A stretch of DNA of 64,000 nt from the NCBI RefSeq assembly GCF_000224145.3, contig NC_020178.2, positions 764,986 through 828,985 of the forward strand, in the 5' to 3' direction. This document shows, in pieces, positions 1 through 11,003 of the stretch. Both the position numbers and the translations under genes were made by a program. The notes beneath the pieces were generated by a model that was not told the origin of the DNA, searched no databases, and worked only from the letters and a program-made list of their open reading frames with translations. Numbering within the stretch: the stretch's first letter is position 1; each line of letters begins with the position of its first letter. This DNA comes from Ciona intestinalis (lineage: Eukaryota > Chordata > Ascidiacea > Phlebobranchia > Cionidae).

Positions 1-2
1 CT

Positions 3-1027
3 ACAAAGACATCATACCTCACTGTGTGGAACCTTAGGCAAGGGACTGTGTTGCGGAGATTAAAGAATGAACCTTTATTGTGTGGGTTGGCAGTTTCTGA
101 GAATGCTTCGCGTGTGGTGTTCGCTACTGAAGATAATTTCCTCAAGATTTGGGAACCTTTCAGGTTAGTGTACCTTATACTCGCTGTTAAGTTATAACAT
201 GGGTGTCTTCTTATACACCAGACACACATGGTGCATTCATACACCTCATGCTCGCTGTAAAGTTATAACATAGGTGTCTTCTTATACACCAGACACACAT
301 GGTGTATTCATACACCTCATGCTCACTGTTGAGTTATAACATCTATATAACCTCCTCCCAACAGAAAAGGAGGCCACCGTAAGATACCTGGTTACGAAGG
401 TCTTACCTTCCGTAAACCATCGAGCCACCAGCAATCAACATCAGTATACTTGATGAGATCCGCCACAAGAGCTGTTGTGTTTTCTAATGATATATCACTG
501 TGGGATCTGGAGAGAAATTATGTCATGTCTCGTTTTACCCCGGATGTACCGGTATGTTATTGAATGGATAGTGTAATTTGTTTATTCTATTGTGCAATGA
601 CAGTGGTTAAAACACTGGTGTTATGTTTCATACACCTCATGCATTTTTACGACTTATTATGTATGTAACTTATTTATCCTCGCATAGAGGGGCAATGTCA
701 GTCGTTCTACCATGGTTGTTCTGTTTCATACACCTCGTGCCCAATGTTTTGAGAAATTGTTTTATTTTTTAATATATAAATGATAATTAAGATTTCTATT
801 ATCATTTTATATTATTTCTATAGTTCCAGTGCTGCAGTGTTGCCATGCAAGGTAGTTTGATCGTTGCAGGGATGTCCGATTCTCCGAATGTGGTCACGCT
901 TCGATTAATGTCACATGACCTCACTGTCAACCAATACGGTCGCTCCGCTGTGGGCGATATCGGAAAAAGTGGAATTTTCGGCGAACGAGAAGAAAAAGAT
1001 TCTGAGAGCTCGGAAGAAGACTTGTGA
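3..1027 (+). CDS. WD-repeat protein, 3' terminal exons (partial; NWD1/NWD2-like candidate)
   Basis: Three coding exons are visible: 3-162 (the window opens inside it), 365-551 and 824-1027, ending at TGA 1025-1027. Splice phases agree (phase 2 into 365, phase 0 into 824). The first exon carries a WD-type blade ending FLKIWEPF with an earlier LTVWNLRQG; the second has ISLWDLERNYV, a second WD-like strand. The tail is acidic (EREEKDSESSEEDL). WD repeats form beta-propeller scaffolds for protein-protein contacts. The tail after the last WD blade reminds me of NACHT/WD proteins (NWD1/NWD2), but no NACHT part is in view, so that is a guess from memory of the family. The gene starts outside the window. 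An intron at 163-364 holds copies of the 71-bp hairpin repeat. Confidence 0.75.
183..345 (+). repeat. 71-bp hairpin repeat, about 2 copies
   Basis: The unit reads approximately 'ctcactgtcaagttataac', then 'atgggtgtcttcttatacac', then 'cagacacacatggtgtattc' and 'atacacctcatg'. Each unit holds two small inverted repeats (GGTGT...ACACC). It lies in the intron between the first two WD exons. Other arrays of the same unit lie at 21205-21560, 26990-27225, 47815-48115 and 62705-62900. Confidence 0.85.
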
Positions 1028-1084
1028 TGTCATAAAATGTAATGATGATGTCATGGGCATCATTTTTTGGGGATTTTTTTAACA

Positions 1085-1362
1085 AAATCTGGGGTGACAT
1101 TGGTAAAATACAGTTACACCAATAGTTGTCAAACATAGGGAACCTCATTGATTAATGTGGGGAATGCAATATACTTTGGCTCTGCTTGTTTGTATGGACA
1201 CCTAACAGCAGGGTAAAATCTGGGATGACATTGTTAAAATGCAGTTACATTCATAGTTGTCAAACATAGGGAACCTCATTGATTAATGTGGTGAATGCAA
1301 TATACTTTGGCTCTGCTTGTTTGTATAGACACCTAACAGCGGGGTGAAATCTGTGTTAGGGG
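1085..1362 (+). repeat. About 130-bp dispersed repeat, two tandem copies
   Basis: Two near-identical copies contain 'atctggggtgacattg', 'gaacctcattgattaatgtg' and 'aatatactttggctctgctt', ending 'acacctaacagcagggtaaa'. The same unit recurs at 13220-13365, 23870-23945, 31590-31955 (3 copies), 36725-36842, 38230-38320, 42925-43050, 53693-53965 (2 copies) and inverted at 51930-52065. No coding potential is seen. Confidence 0.85.
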
Positions 1363-1667
1363 GAAAATAGGGTGCTCAAGTATATGATCTTACTTATGTT
1401 TCAGTATTATGCACTTACATGTTCATTTTTGCAATAAATATTATTCTCTTTATTTAGAACTTCAAGAAAAAGGCATTTTCAGCAAAAGAGAGAATTAGGA
1501 AAGTTGAAGAGATTAGAAAAAGGCAGAAAGAGAATTATGTGAGTTAGAATTTTTGCAACTTGTTATTTTATAACGAACAGTATAGTTAAGACTCAACAAA
1601 CAGGGTTTTAAAACATGTTTATTGAGATACTGTATGAGCTACAATACAAATCATGCAGTGTATGATA

Positions 1668-1862
1668 TAGTAAGTTTGGGGAAGATAGGACATTTTTATT
1701 CCATTTTCTCATCCCATTTGGTAGTAAACAAAGAACTTTCAAAGAATTATAAAACTATAACCTCACGACACCCATAGACCGTTGTTAATTGTTTAAAACC
1801 CAATCAGAATATTTGGATATTATGTGCTAAAGGTGTCCCGTCTTCCCCCACCTTACTATATC
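1668..1862. mobile_element. TIR element (MITE-like), about 195 bp
   Basis: The copy begins 'tagtaagtttggggaagata' and ends with 'cttcccccaccttactata', an imperfect terminal inverted repeat. The interior has a conserved 'taattgtttaaaacccaatc' core followed by a 'gtgctaaaggtgtcccgtct' end. It has no coding capacity. The same family occurs at about 8018-8178, 19825-19980, 26108-26270, 30988-31192, 35000-35172, 39375-39520, 41891-42060 and 43260-43456. Confidence 0.7.
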
Positions 1863-2859
1863 ACACGTAACCATTACATGTGGATGAAGATGTAATTTTA
1901 ACAGTGTCATAATTTGACCAATTTAAAATTAGGTTTTATTGTAATAGCAACATAGGTTTTAAACCTTTAAATCATACTTGTCAAAACTGAGTACTTTACA
2001 TATTATACAAACTATACGTAATATACCTATAAACATATAAGCTCTTATGAAAATAGCAAATCGGCAGCAAAATGGCACAAAGGGAGCAATTGCAACAGCA
2101 AAAATCACGGTAAAGCAGAAAACACAAGTTTTTAAAAATCATTTTTAAATTCACAGTAAAGCGTTTTGATTTATGTAAATAATTTCATGTTTAAGTTTAG
2201 TAAAAAATGGGTATTTGAGAAAAATTGGCAAGAAATGCTGTTGTATGGTGTTTTATATATTGATATGGCTCATATAGGGTATATGCATTAGGGATGCACA
2301 TTCAGTATTTGACATTTTTGCCAATTTTTATGCTAGCACTTAGACACGCATGCCTAGCGACTTAAGAGAACACATACTTTTTTAATACTTTTCTACATGC
2401 TGTAGGATCTCCCGTATGCAATAGAATCAAATAACTTTACAGTATAAACATAATAAATTGTTTTCTAAACTTTAGGTTTTAATTTGAAATAAAAAAATGG
2501 CGCTCGAGTAGAAAAATACGAGAAGCATTGGTCATATATTTAACACATACCAAGTTGTACAAATGTAGGCTGCTTTCATTTAAGGATCAATACAAGTATA
2601 TATTTGTGCTTCTATGTAAACCTAACTATTATGTTTATGGAAAATGCACTTGAAACTCATAACACTTATGATAAGGAACATAGAAATAATAAACACAACA
2701 ACAATTGGGGAGTAGGGAGGGTTTTGATCTGATGTAAAAAAACAAACAAAATATACGTTTGTATATGCTGTTGCAGTAAGATGTATTATTAGAGTGAAAG
2801 GGATGTTTTGGCAATTGTTTGTTTTTATGTTTTTAAAGGACTACCATACATTACCGGGG

Positions 2860-2978
2860 TTTGCTGTTAAGTGTCTTGTCCAAGGACACATACGCCCACA
2901 ACGATAGCACTGTCAAGCTTGGACCTGTAACTTCTAGGCTACAGGCAGGCACGCCAACCACTATGCCACAGCACCAGA
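2860..2978 (-). mobile_element. tRNA-derived SINE head, inverted fragment
   Basis: Read on the minus strand this matches the head of the composite SINE: 'gtggcatagtggttggcgtg' (A-box-like), a degenerate B-box region, then 'gtgggcgtatgtgtccttgg' and 'caagacacttaacagc'. The 3' tail module is missing here. Confidence 0.65.
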
Positions 2979-3174
2979 TATATGTCCTTGGATAAGACAC
3001 TTAACCCTGATAAAGTCTCGTCGTATGGCAGATGAAACGTAACCCTTTCACGATCAGAAAACAATCAATTGCTAGAAGATCACTTTCTTTGTTTGTTATT
3101 TTTTTAAGTTTTACAAATACCCGCTTAACAAGATGTTATATAAAAACATAACACTATTAATTATTCATAGAATA

Positions 3175-3275
3175 ACAATCTGGCATCTGCAGAGCATTAT
3201 AAATTTGTTCTAATCTGGCATCTGCAGAGCATTAAATAGAATAGCAATCTGGCATCTGCAGAGCATTATAAATTT
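3175..3275 (+). repeat. Short tandem repeat, 3 copies
   Basis: 'aatctggcatctgcagagca' followed by 'ttataaatttgttct' is repeated about three times, the second copy being shortened. AT-rich, non-coding. Confidence 0.8.
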
Positions 3276-3539
3276 GTTCTATACTTAACAACGTGTCTTC
3301 TTTTCCACAATTGTAACATAACTGAGTGGAAAGCATCATTAGGTTGCGCTGGGTAATTCCATATGAAATGATGATAGACTGACTTTATGTATTGCTGCAT
3401 TTCATATAACTGTGTGCTTGATACCAGAAGTAAGACCTTTTTTAAATCAGATATCTGAAAAAGTAATAATTTATTGTGAAAATTTTATAAATGTAGTAAC
3501 ATGGTCATTTTGTTAAAATGTCTAAACAATTTGGGGAGT

Positions 3540-3705
3540 TCAGTAATACATAAACAAGTCAGTTATTTCATGAAATGCCTAAACAAGCCAATTATTTCAT
3601 GTAATGCCTAAACAAGTTAGTTATTTCGTGTAATGCCTAAACAAGTTAGTTATTTCATGTAGTGCCTAAACAAGCCAGTTATTTCATGTAATGCCTAAAT
3701 AAGTC
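3540..3705 (+). repeat. 29-bp tandem repeat, about 6 copies
   Basis: The unit 'gcctaaacaagttagttatt' plus 'tcatgtaat' is repeated in tandem with a few substitutions. Confidence 0.85.
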
Positions 3706-4109
3706 ACTTTTTTATAAAATGTTTTTTTAAAAAAAAAAAAACATTTTACAGACTTTTTTTAAAAAAGAAAATCCAATAACTCAAATGTTACAGTTTATAG
3801 CTCATTTCAAATCAGCAAAACAACTGTTCAACATACTTTGTATAATGGTTCATTATTATTTCATTAGAATACCATTGTGACAGACAAAAGACATAATTAC
3901 TTCACAAATACTTAATCCTGTTCTCTCTAGTCAGGAAGAGCACTTAACAAACACTCTCAAGTATTTGTTCTTCTAATTCTTTTAACACAAGATTCTTAAT
4001 TCTTAACTATTTGTTCTATATCCAGTTCAAAATACATGTTTTCTGAAACAGCGTTTTCCAAATGTAAAAAGTTTAAATAATAGTTATTATTTTTATGTTT
4101 AAAACAAGA

Positions 4110-4470
4110 ATTAAATGAAACGCTGTCTTTATAGCTCATAAAAGTTTGGAAACACTGTTTTAATCGCATATTAATTTGGAAAATACTGTTTTTAGGCCAA
4201 TAATTTTAGAAATACTGTTTTTATAGTTTATAAGTTTGGAAAACACTGTTTTAATACTGTTTTTTTTAAGCCTATAAATTTAGAAATACTACTTTTATAG
4301 TTCATGAATTTTGGAAACACTGTTTTAAATCTAAAAAAAATGGAAACACTGTTTTAAATCTATTAAAAAATTGGAAACACTGTTTTAAATCTAAAAAAAT
4401 GGAAACACTGTTTTAAATCTATTAAAAAAATGGAAACACTGTTTTAAATCTATTAAAAAAATGGAAACAC
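4110..4470 (+). repeat. About 30-bp AT-rich tandem repeat
   Basis: The core 'ggaaacactgttttaaatct' with a variable A-rich spacer is repeated many times, becoming more regular toward 4470. It lies directly 3' of the last recognisable exostosin exon (minus strand), where the C-terminal exon or 3' UTR would be expected. Confidence 0.85.
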
Positions 4471-4485
4471 TGTTTTTATAAATAT

Positions 4486-7400
4486 TTAATGAAACAACAC
4501 CTGTGCTTCTGGTAAAATGATAGCAATCTTACTCCATTCTACAATCCCTTGTAATGGTAGATGGTAATGGTCAGATATAATCACTGGCACGCACCCCATG
4601 CTAATTGCTTCCACTAGTCTAGGTGACCACCCCTGTGAAAAACAATAACAATTTACACTGTAATAAAATAGGTCACTGTTTAGAACAGTATAGCACATTC
4701 TATTAAAATTCTGCCCATAATAAAATATTTTTAGTGATAACCGTCACGTTTTTTAATTTGTGGTAAAATCTGAAATGATGTTGCTAAAATACTGTTACAC
4801 TCATAGTTCTAAAGGAATCTAAACAGTAGTTAAACAATTTACACTGCAATAAACAACTGCCATGTCTTTGTCGTTAAAATAAAAATGACCTTGGTTATTG
4901 TATTTAAACAGGTATAGAGAGTTAGAACAGGCTACGAAACATCACTTTAACTACATTTAACTTATTTCCAATTATATAGATGTAATTTTCAGTGTTGCAC
5001 ATTTAAAAAATATAAAATAATACGGCAACACTGCAACATAAAGTCAATTCCCATTACAACTGTATAAGCAACAAGTTTAATGTGTTTATTATACCAATAT
5101 TGAAACATCGATAATGATAAAACAATTTCAGTTTTCTGTTTGTTTTTTTACACCACATAGTCAAGTGCAGTTAATAATAAACTAAAACCTTTATTACAAA
5201 ACAAGCTTTAATTTTAAAGAATCTTTTTTCTTGCAAAAAAACATTGGGCAGATTTTATTTAACTATAATACGGTCCTGCTGTATGGCAGACAACAATGTA
5301 TTTTTAATGCCATAAGATCAGATTTTGTATAATACAGTGAATAACACATGACTGTAATTACCTCTTTTCCACGGAAAATGAGACAAAACTTTGCTTTTTT
5401 CAGTTTTTCGATGTAAGCTGACGGTTTCAAGATACGATTTATGATTTCTATGTCTTGATCTGAATACCATGTTCGCCACGCTAGCGGACGGATTCGGCCA
5501 CTAGGTGAAAATGTAAGTTAGTTTGTTATGTGTTGGTTATTGTTAGGAGATATATTATTCTATTCTATATGGATAAGAACAAAATCTCTGTTTTATGTAA
5601 AAGTTGGTCTATTCTTTATCAGCAAGACATTTATTAAACATTCCTCCAACCCAGTGGTCACTAGTGGGTTGTAGCACCTTGAGTGTCATGGTAACGGGCC
5701 AACTCTGCCCAAAATCAGGGGCCAGGTCCCATGGCATGTCACGCTGTAGGACCTCACCCATATAGAATAGAATGTACATATTATTGGGATAATAAGCCAA
5801 CTCTGGTCTAAATCTCAGGTCCCATGGCATGCCTTGGTGTAGGACCTCACCCATATAGAATAGAATGTACATATTATTGTTGTAATGGGCCAACTCTGAC
5901 CTAGATCTTAGGTCCTATGGCATGTCACGCTGTAGGACCTTACCCACACAGAATAGAACACAACATATAGACTATATAATATAACACATATTACATTTGC
6001 AACAATATCAATACATACCTTGTAATATCCCCAGCAAAGAAAGCAAGTATATTCCTTCCCCTTACGTCTACAAGTGCCCCACCCTTACCAATTAAGTGTA
6101 TGTTTGATAAGCCACTAGATGGGGTGGGGGGAATGCTTATGTCCTGTGATATATATATATATATATGTGGTTAGTTATTATATAGAATGTTAGTATAACA
6201 CTGTTAACCAAATAGATTTGTGTTTTCTCAACATTTATAAAGCCTAGAAATCACTCCTACTTTATTAACTGGTCTAACTAGTTAACAACTGTTTATGTTC
6301 TTTAAACTAGTATGTGGAAAAAAATATAAGCAGGTTATGACCTAAAAAGTCTGTGTTTGAAAATACTCCTACAGTTTTTAGCATGGTTTATTTTGCCGTA
6401 TTTTTCTGTTTATTATCTCCACAGCGAGCATAGGGTTCTCGATAGTGAACATGAGGTTCTCGACAGCGAGCATGAGGTCTTACCTTGTGAGGAATAAAGT
6501 AAGGGTCATCATAATCTGCAGTGCTGACTAATCCTATTGCATTTTTCATCAATCCTTCAGCAACCTTGGCGCCAACATCATGTGAACAAATATAAAAATG
6601 ATTGGCACCACTGGACTGGGACCAATACGGGTATCTGGAAATATTTTCAAGGTTTTATTAAAATTTTTAGTAGAAAATCTAATTGCAACCAGCAGCAGAT
6701 AAATTGTAATTTTTAGGGTACAACTAATTGACTGTAATTTATATTTGTCCTACACCGTCGCACGATGGTTAGCACGCCTGCCTCTACCCTGGAGTTTACA
6801 GGTTTGTGGCTTGATGTTGCTACCATTGTGGGCGTGTGTGTCTTTGGGTAACACACTTAAAGGTGATTGCTTCAACCCAGTGGTCTCTAATGTGCTGTCT
6901 AAATTGTCAGCCAAACATTAAAAAATCACCTACTAACTTACATACGTGGTAACTTGCAAGCAGAGCATAAGGTGTGTGAAACAAAACACATATGTTACAA
7001 CAACTGTCTTTGTATATATTATATATACGAGACCCACTGGGTTTGTATTTCATGAAGAATATTCGCGGTAACTCTTTTAGCTTCCATTAGGCCTTCATGC
7101 TCCGTTGGGTAATCAAGGATATATGATGAACATCGAATTGGAATGAAGAAAAATGTGGCCAAGTTTGGATGCTGTGTGAATAAGATTTCTATAAAGAATG
7201 TCTATGATGTCTTAGTAGGGTAAGTGATGTCATAAATATGCTTTTGTAAAACTAAAATCTTTACAAATCTTTTTATGAATCGCATTTTTCATTTGTGGAC
7301 ATTAAATTGTGGGTTAAAGTGGCACATAATGAAAAATAGTGACATTCTATTCCATGGACTTAATATTTAGGCCAGATTTGACCTCACCTCACTTTTGTGA

Positions 7401-10400
7401 CACATAATATCTATTATGATGCTAACCTGTGTTCGAAAGTTTGATTTTTCAAGTAATTCTTGGAAAACACGTTCCACAGCATACCCCCCTACTCTGTGCG
7501 GGTGGTGGTCCGTTCCTATCTTCGTTTCGTAAATGTAAACCTGAAAAAATTAACTTTAACTTATATATATAAATGTAAACCTGAAACAATTAACATGATA
7601 AGCTGTAAAGTTTAAACATCTTGGAATTTAACTTTGAAGTTAAAAATACTAGTTTTGTTGGTACTTTGTAAAACTAGCTGTCAAAAAATGTTTAGATGGT
7701 ATATACTTTAAAATAGCTCATTCACTCAAATAGAATAAAACAATCAATATACTACTACACTATCTATAACTAACAGACTACATACTGTATAGAAGAAACA
7801 GAACATACTATACATTGTATACATAGAATTACCACACACTATATCTGAGTCTCACCTTTAAATTATTCACCATCTCGCGATAATCATTTGGTGATTGTGC
7901 AGTTTTCTGTAAAGTAGAACTGCCATAAAAAATGAGGCTACAGCTTAATAGGCCGCTGGTAAAGGGCTCAAATAGTTAAGTGTTTTTTAGGCTTATTATA
8001 AGTTAACTATTAATAATAGTACTGTGGGGTAAGATGAATACCATTTGCACAAAATACCCATGTTTCCTCATCTTTTTTTTAATTAAAAATGCTCTAAAAG
8101 TCATGACGTTATTCTTTGTTTGGTACCAAATGGGACGATAAAAGATAATAAGAACTATCTTACCCCAACATACTATAGTATAGTTTATACATAACCGTAA
8201 GTTGCTTTTTACCTTAAGGACTTTATAATTGGGTTGCTTAATATAAAGATCTGTTTCTCCATGTTGATAAGACGTTACTGATGTTTTTAACCATCCATTA
8301 CTATTGAAACCTGGAATTTAACATAATATATATATAAGCTTTATTAAAGGTATACAAACAATAATATGTAGATATGTTCTTCAGTATTTTTGACAATTTG
8401 ACCGACACTTTAGTATTTTTGACAGCTAGTTTTATAAAGTTTAACAAAACAATAACCTTGAATAGGTTGCACCACTTTTCACAGGTGTTTATATAAGTTA
8501 AGTTGTATTTGACCAACACTTCAGTATTTTTGACGGCTAGTTTTATAAAGTGTCAACAAAACAATAACCTTGAATTGGTTGCACCATTTTTCACAGGTGT
8601 TTCGTGTTTGTTTAAGTTAAGTAGTGTTTGACATGGTTTAAATAGGGCTTTTGGTGCTATTGAAAACTAAATACCCAAATCAAAACAAACAAATTCAGAA
8701 TGAATTACCCAGGACCTGTTGCCTTGAAAACATAACAGACAGAATCAAGTCCAACCAATTGTATAATAAAAAATATATGTTTCACCTAAATAGCATCGTC
8801 AGTCTCATGTTTAAATAGAAATCTTACCATTGCATTCTTCAAACGAATCGCAAACTTGTTTTAAAATTTCAATGTCATTTGCTTGAACATGCAGCAAGTC
8901 CTAATAAAATTAACAAGTATATTTTGTTGTTGCCAGGCATATTATAAATGTGAAAGAGATCTTGTGGACATTTGGTTAAAATTTCAAAACAAACAATTGC
9001 CTGAAGGTATCTTTCACACACAAATTATAAAATTTAAATTTATAATTTTTACATTCAAAAGTTTATAAAATAAAGAAACAGAATGAAACTATTTTTTGAA
9101 ACAAATGAAACTATTTTTATAAATAAAGAAACAGTATGCCGAAATGAAAATATTTTTTAATTACGACGTAAAGGCTTTCTTTTTCATTATTTATATAGAA
9201 ATATGGGCATAGCTATTATGGGACATGTATGCAAGTTAACACATTTTAGNNNNNNNNNNNNNNNNNNNNNNNNNNNNNNNNNNNNNNNNNNNNNNNNNNT
9301 CGAATTATGCTGTAGTCATGCTTAGTCACAATTCTTCCAATTTGTTTTGTTTGCTCACAATTAGGAAACAACACCTGCAAAAATATTTGGTTACTATCGA
9401 AAAAATGCAAAATTTAACAGTAGTAGGGATGGGGTAAGATGGAACATGTTATAATTCTTTTTTATCGTCCAATTTGTTGGTAAACAAAATATATTATTAG
9501 AATTATAAAACTGTATCCTAACAATTTGGAAATATGGGGTAATATGTGGTATGTGCTTACAGTAATAGTATACATCTTAGTACTACTATAGCAATATATT
9601 AAAATATAAAACTATATCAAATATAAATAATGTTATACATTTACAGAAGAACATCCAAGAAGCTCACCTTTGAAAGCAACAGCATAAACACAAATATGAA
9701 CACACTGGCAATTGTGAGAACGAATGAGTTTAGATGACCTACAGGTTTCACTCGGTGCATCTTTGAGTAAGACCCCATTCCCAATCCATGGTCCATTTGT
9801 AAGTTGTTGTTTATATAAGTTATATATAGAAATACATGCTGACTTTTGTTTCTGAAAATAAATAATTGTTCTTTTATAAGTAATATACTGAAATATATGT
9901 ATTTCTGAAAATAAATATTTGTTTTTATTTTAATTATATATGAAAATACTGATTATATTTTTTCTGAAAGTTAATTATTGTATTTGTATTAGTTTTAGTT
10001 ATATAGAACCTACACACTCAAGAACTTATTTCTAAAAGAAAATTATGCAATTTATTTCAGGTATACAGCATTACAGCAATTTCTGCTAAGTGGCGAAGAA
10101 GCACTTTTCCAAATAATCTANNNNNNNNNNNNNNNNNNNNNNNNNNNNNNNNNNNNNNNNNNNNNNNNNNACGTCACTGTTTCGAATTATGCTGTAGTCA
10201 TGCTTAGTCACAATTCTTCCAATTTGTTTTGTTTGCTCACAATTAGGAAACAACACCTGCAAAAAATATTTGGTTACTATCGAAAAAATGCAAAATTTAA
10301 CAGTAGTAGGGATGGGGTAAGATGGAACATGTTATAATTCTTTTTTATCCCCAATTTGTTGGTAACAAAATATATTATTAGAATTATAAAACCGTATCCT

Positions 10401-10679
10401 AACAATTAGAAAATATGGGGTACTATGTGGTAACAGTAATAGTATACATCTTACCCCACAGTACTACTATAGCAATATATTAAAATATAAAACTTTATAT
10501 CAACTATATATAATGTTATACATTTACAGAAGAACATCCAAGAAGCTCACCTTCGAAAGCAACAGCATAAACACAAATATGAACACACTGGCAATTGTGA
10601 GAACGAATGAGTTAAGATGGCCTACAGGTTTCACTCGGTGCATCTTTGAGTAAGACCCCATTCCCAATCCATGGTCCAT
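4486..10679 (-). CDS. Exostosin-family glycosyltransferase, type II membrane protein
   Basis: Exons on the minus strand (5' to 3'): exon 1 at 10551-10679 (duplicate 9668-9796), exon 2 at about 10171-10256 (duplicate about 9300-9374), then 8828-8900, 8213-8310, 7856-7906, 7427-7540, 7038-7201, 6484-6634, 6019-6143, 5362-5500 and 4486-4632. Exon 1 encodes MDHGLGMGSYSKM, then a hydrophobic signal anchor (SFVLTIASVFIFVFMLLLS), as expected for a Golgi/ER type II enzyme. Later exons carry exostosin-family marks: VYIYET, FFFIPIRCSSY, the HDVGAKV region, RNILAFFAGD, GRIRPLAWRTW, KFCLIFRG and the C-terminal GWSPRLVEAISMGCVPVIIS nucleotide-sugar block. Phases agree at all junctions checked. These enzymes transfer sugars to glycan chains; the substrate cannot be told from sequence. 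It resembles the broad, plant-like exostosin group more than EXT1/EXT2, since no second GT64 domain is seen. The protein ends early (HVLFH-type tail, TAA) just after the nucleotide-sugar block, or splices on at CAG/gtgttg. Confidence 0.82.
9250..9299. other. Assembly gap (50 N)
   Basis: Exactly 50 N. It removes the low-coordinate end of the first copy of exostosin exon 2. Confidence 0.99.
9300..10120 (-). repeat. Duplicated block, copy A (exostosin exons 1-2)
   Basis: This block is nearly identical to 10182-11003, including intron, exon 1 (ATG at 9796), exon 2 and upstream flank. Differences are mostly single bases and small indels in non-coding sequence; exon 1 differs at silent positions (for example the GHLN codons). 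Both copies are bounded by 50-N gaps, which suggests unmerged alleles rather than a real duplication. Confidence 0.9.
10121..10170. other. Assembly gap (50 N)
   Basis: Exactly 50 N, separating the two copies of the duplicated exostosin 5' block. Confidence 0.99.
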
Positions 10680-11003
10680 TTGTAAGTTGTTGTTTATATA
10701 AGTTATATATAGAAATACATGCTGACTTTTGTTTCTGAAAATAAATAATTGTTCTTTTATAAGTAATATACTGAAATATATATGTATTTCTGAAAATAAA
10801 TATTTGTTTTTATTTTAATTATATATGAAAATACTGATTATATTTTTTCTGAAAGTTAATTATTGTATTTGTATTAGTTTTAGTTATATAGAACCTACAC
10901 ACTCAAGAACTTATTTCTAAAAGAAAATTATGCAATTTATTTCAGGTGTACAGCATTACAGCAATTTCTGCTAAGTGGCGAAGAAGCACTTTTCCAAATA
11001 ATC
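10182..11003 (-). repeat. Duplicated block, copy B (exostosin exons 1-2)
   Basis: Second copy of the block at 9300-10120. It is about 2 bp longer, has ATG at 10679, and continues without a gap into the unique upstream region, so it is the better candidate for the true 5' end of the gene. Confidence 0.9.

Larger units (their letters stand above)
1028..4485. other. Intergenic region between the WD gene and the exostosin gene
   Basis: No convincing protein-coding exon was found. The region contains the 130-bp repeats (1085-1362), a TIR element (about 1668-1862), an inverted SINE head (about 2860-2978), and three simple tandem arrays (3175-3275, 3540-3705, 4110-4470). A short stretch at about 1457-1550 is lysine/glutamate-rich when translated and follows a TTTAG, but its phase cannot be tied confidently to the WD gene. 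Confidence 0.6.

Noticed and set aside
5609..5893. 94-codon minus-strand ORF inside the exostosin intron
   Set aside because: It is a translated tandem of the dispersed 'gtaggacctcacccatat' element.
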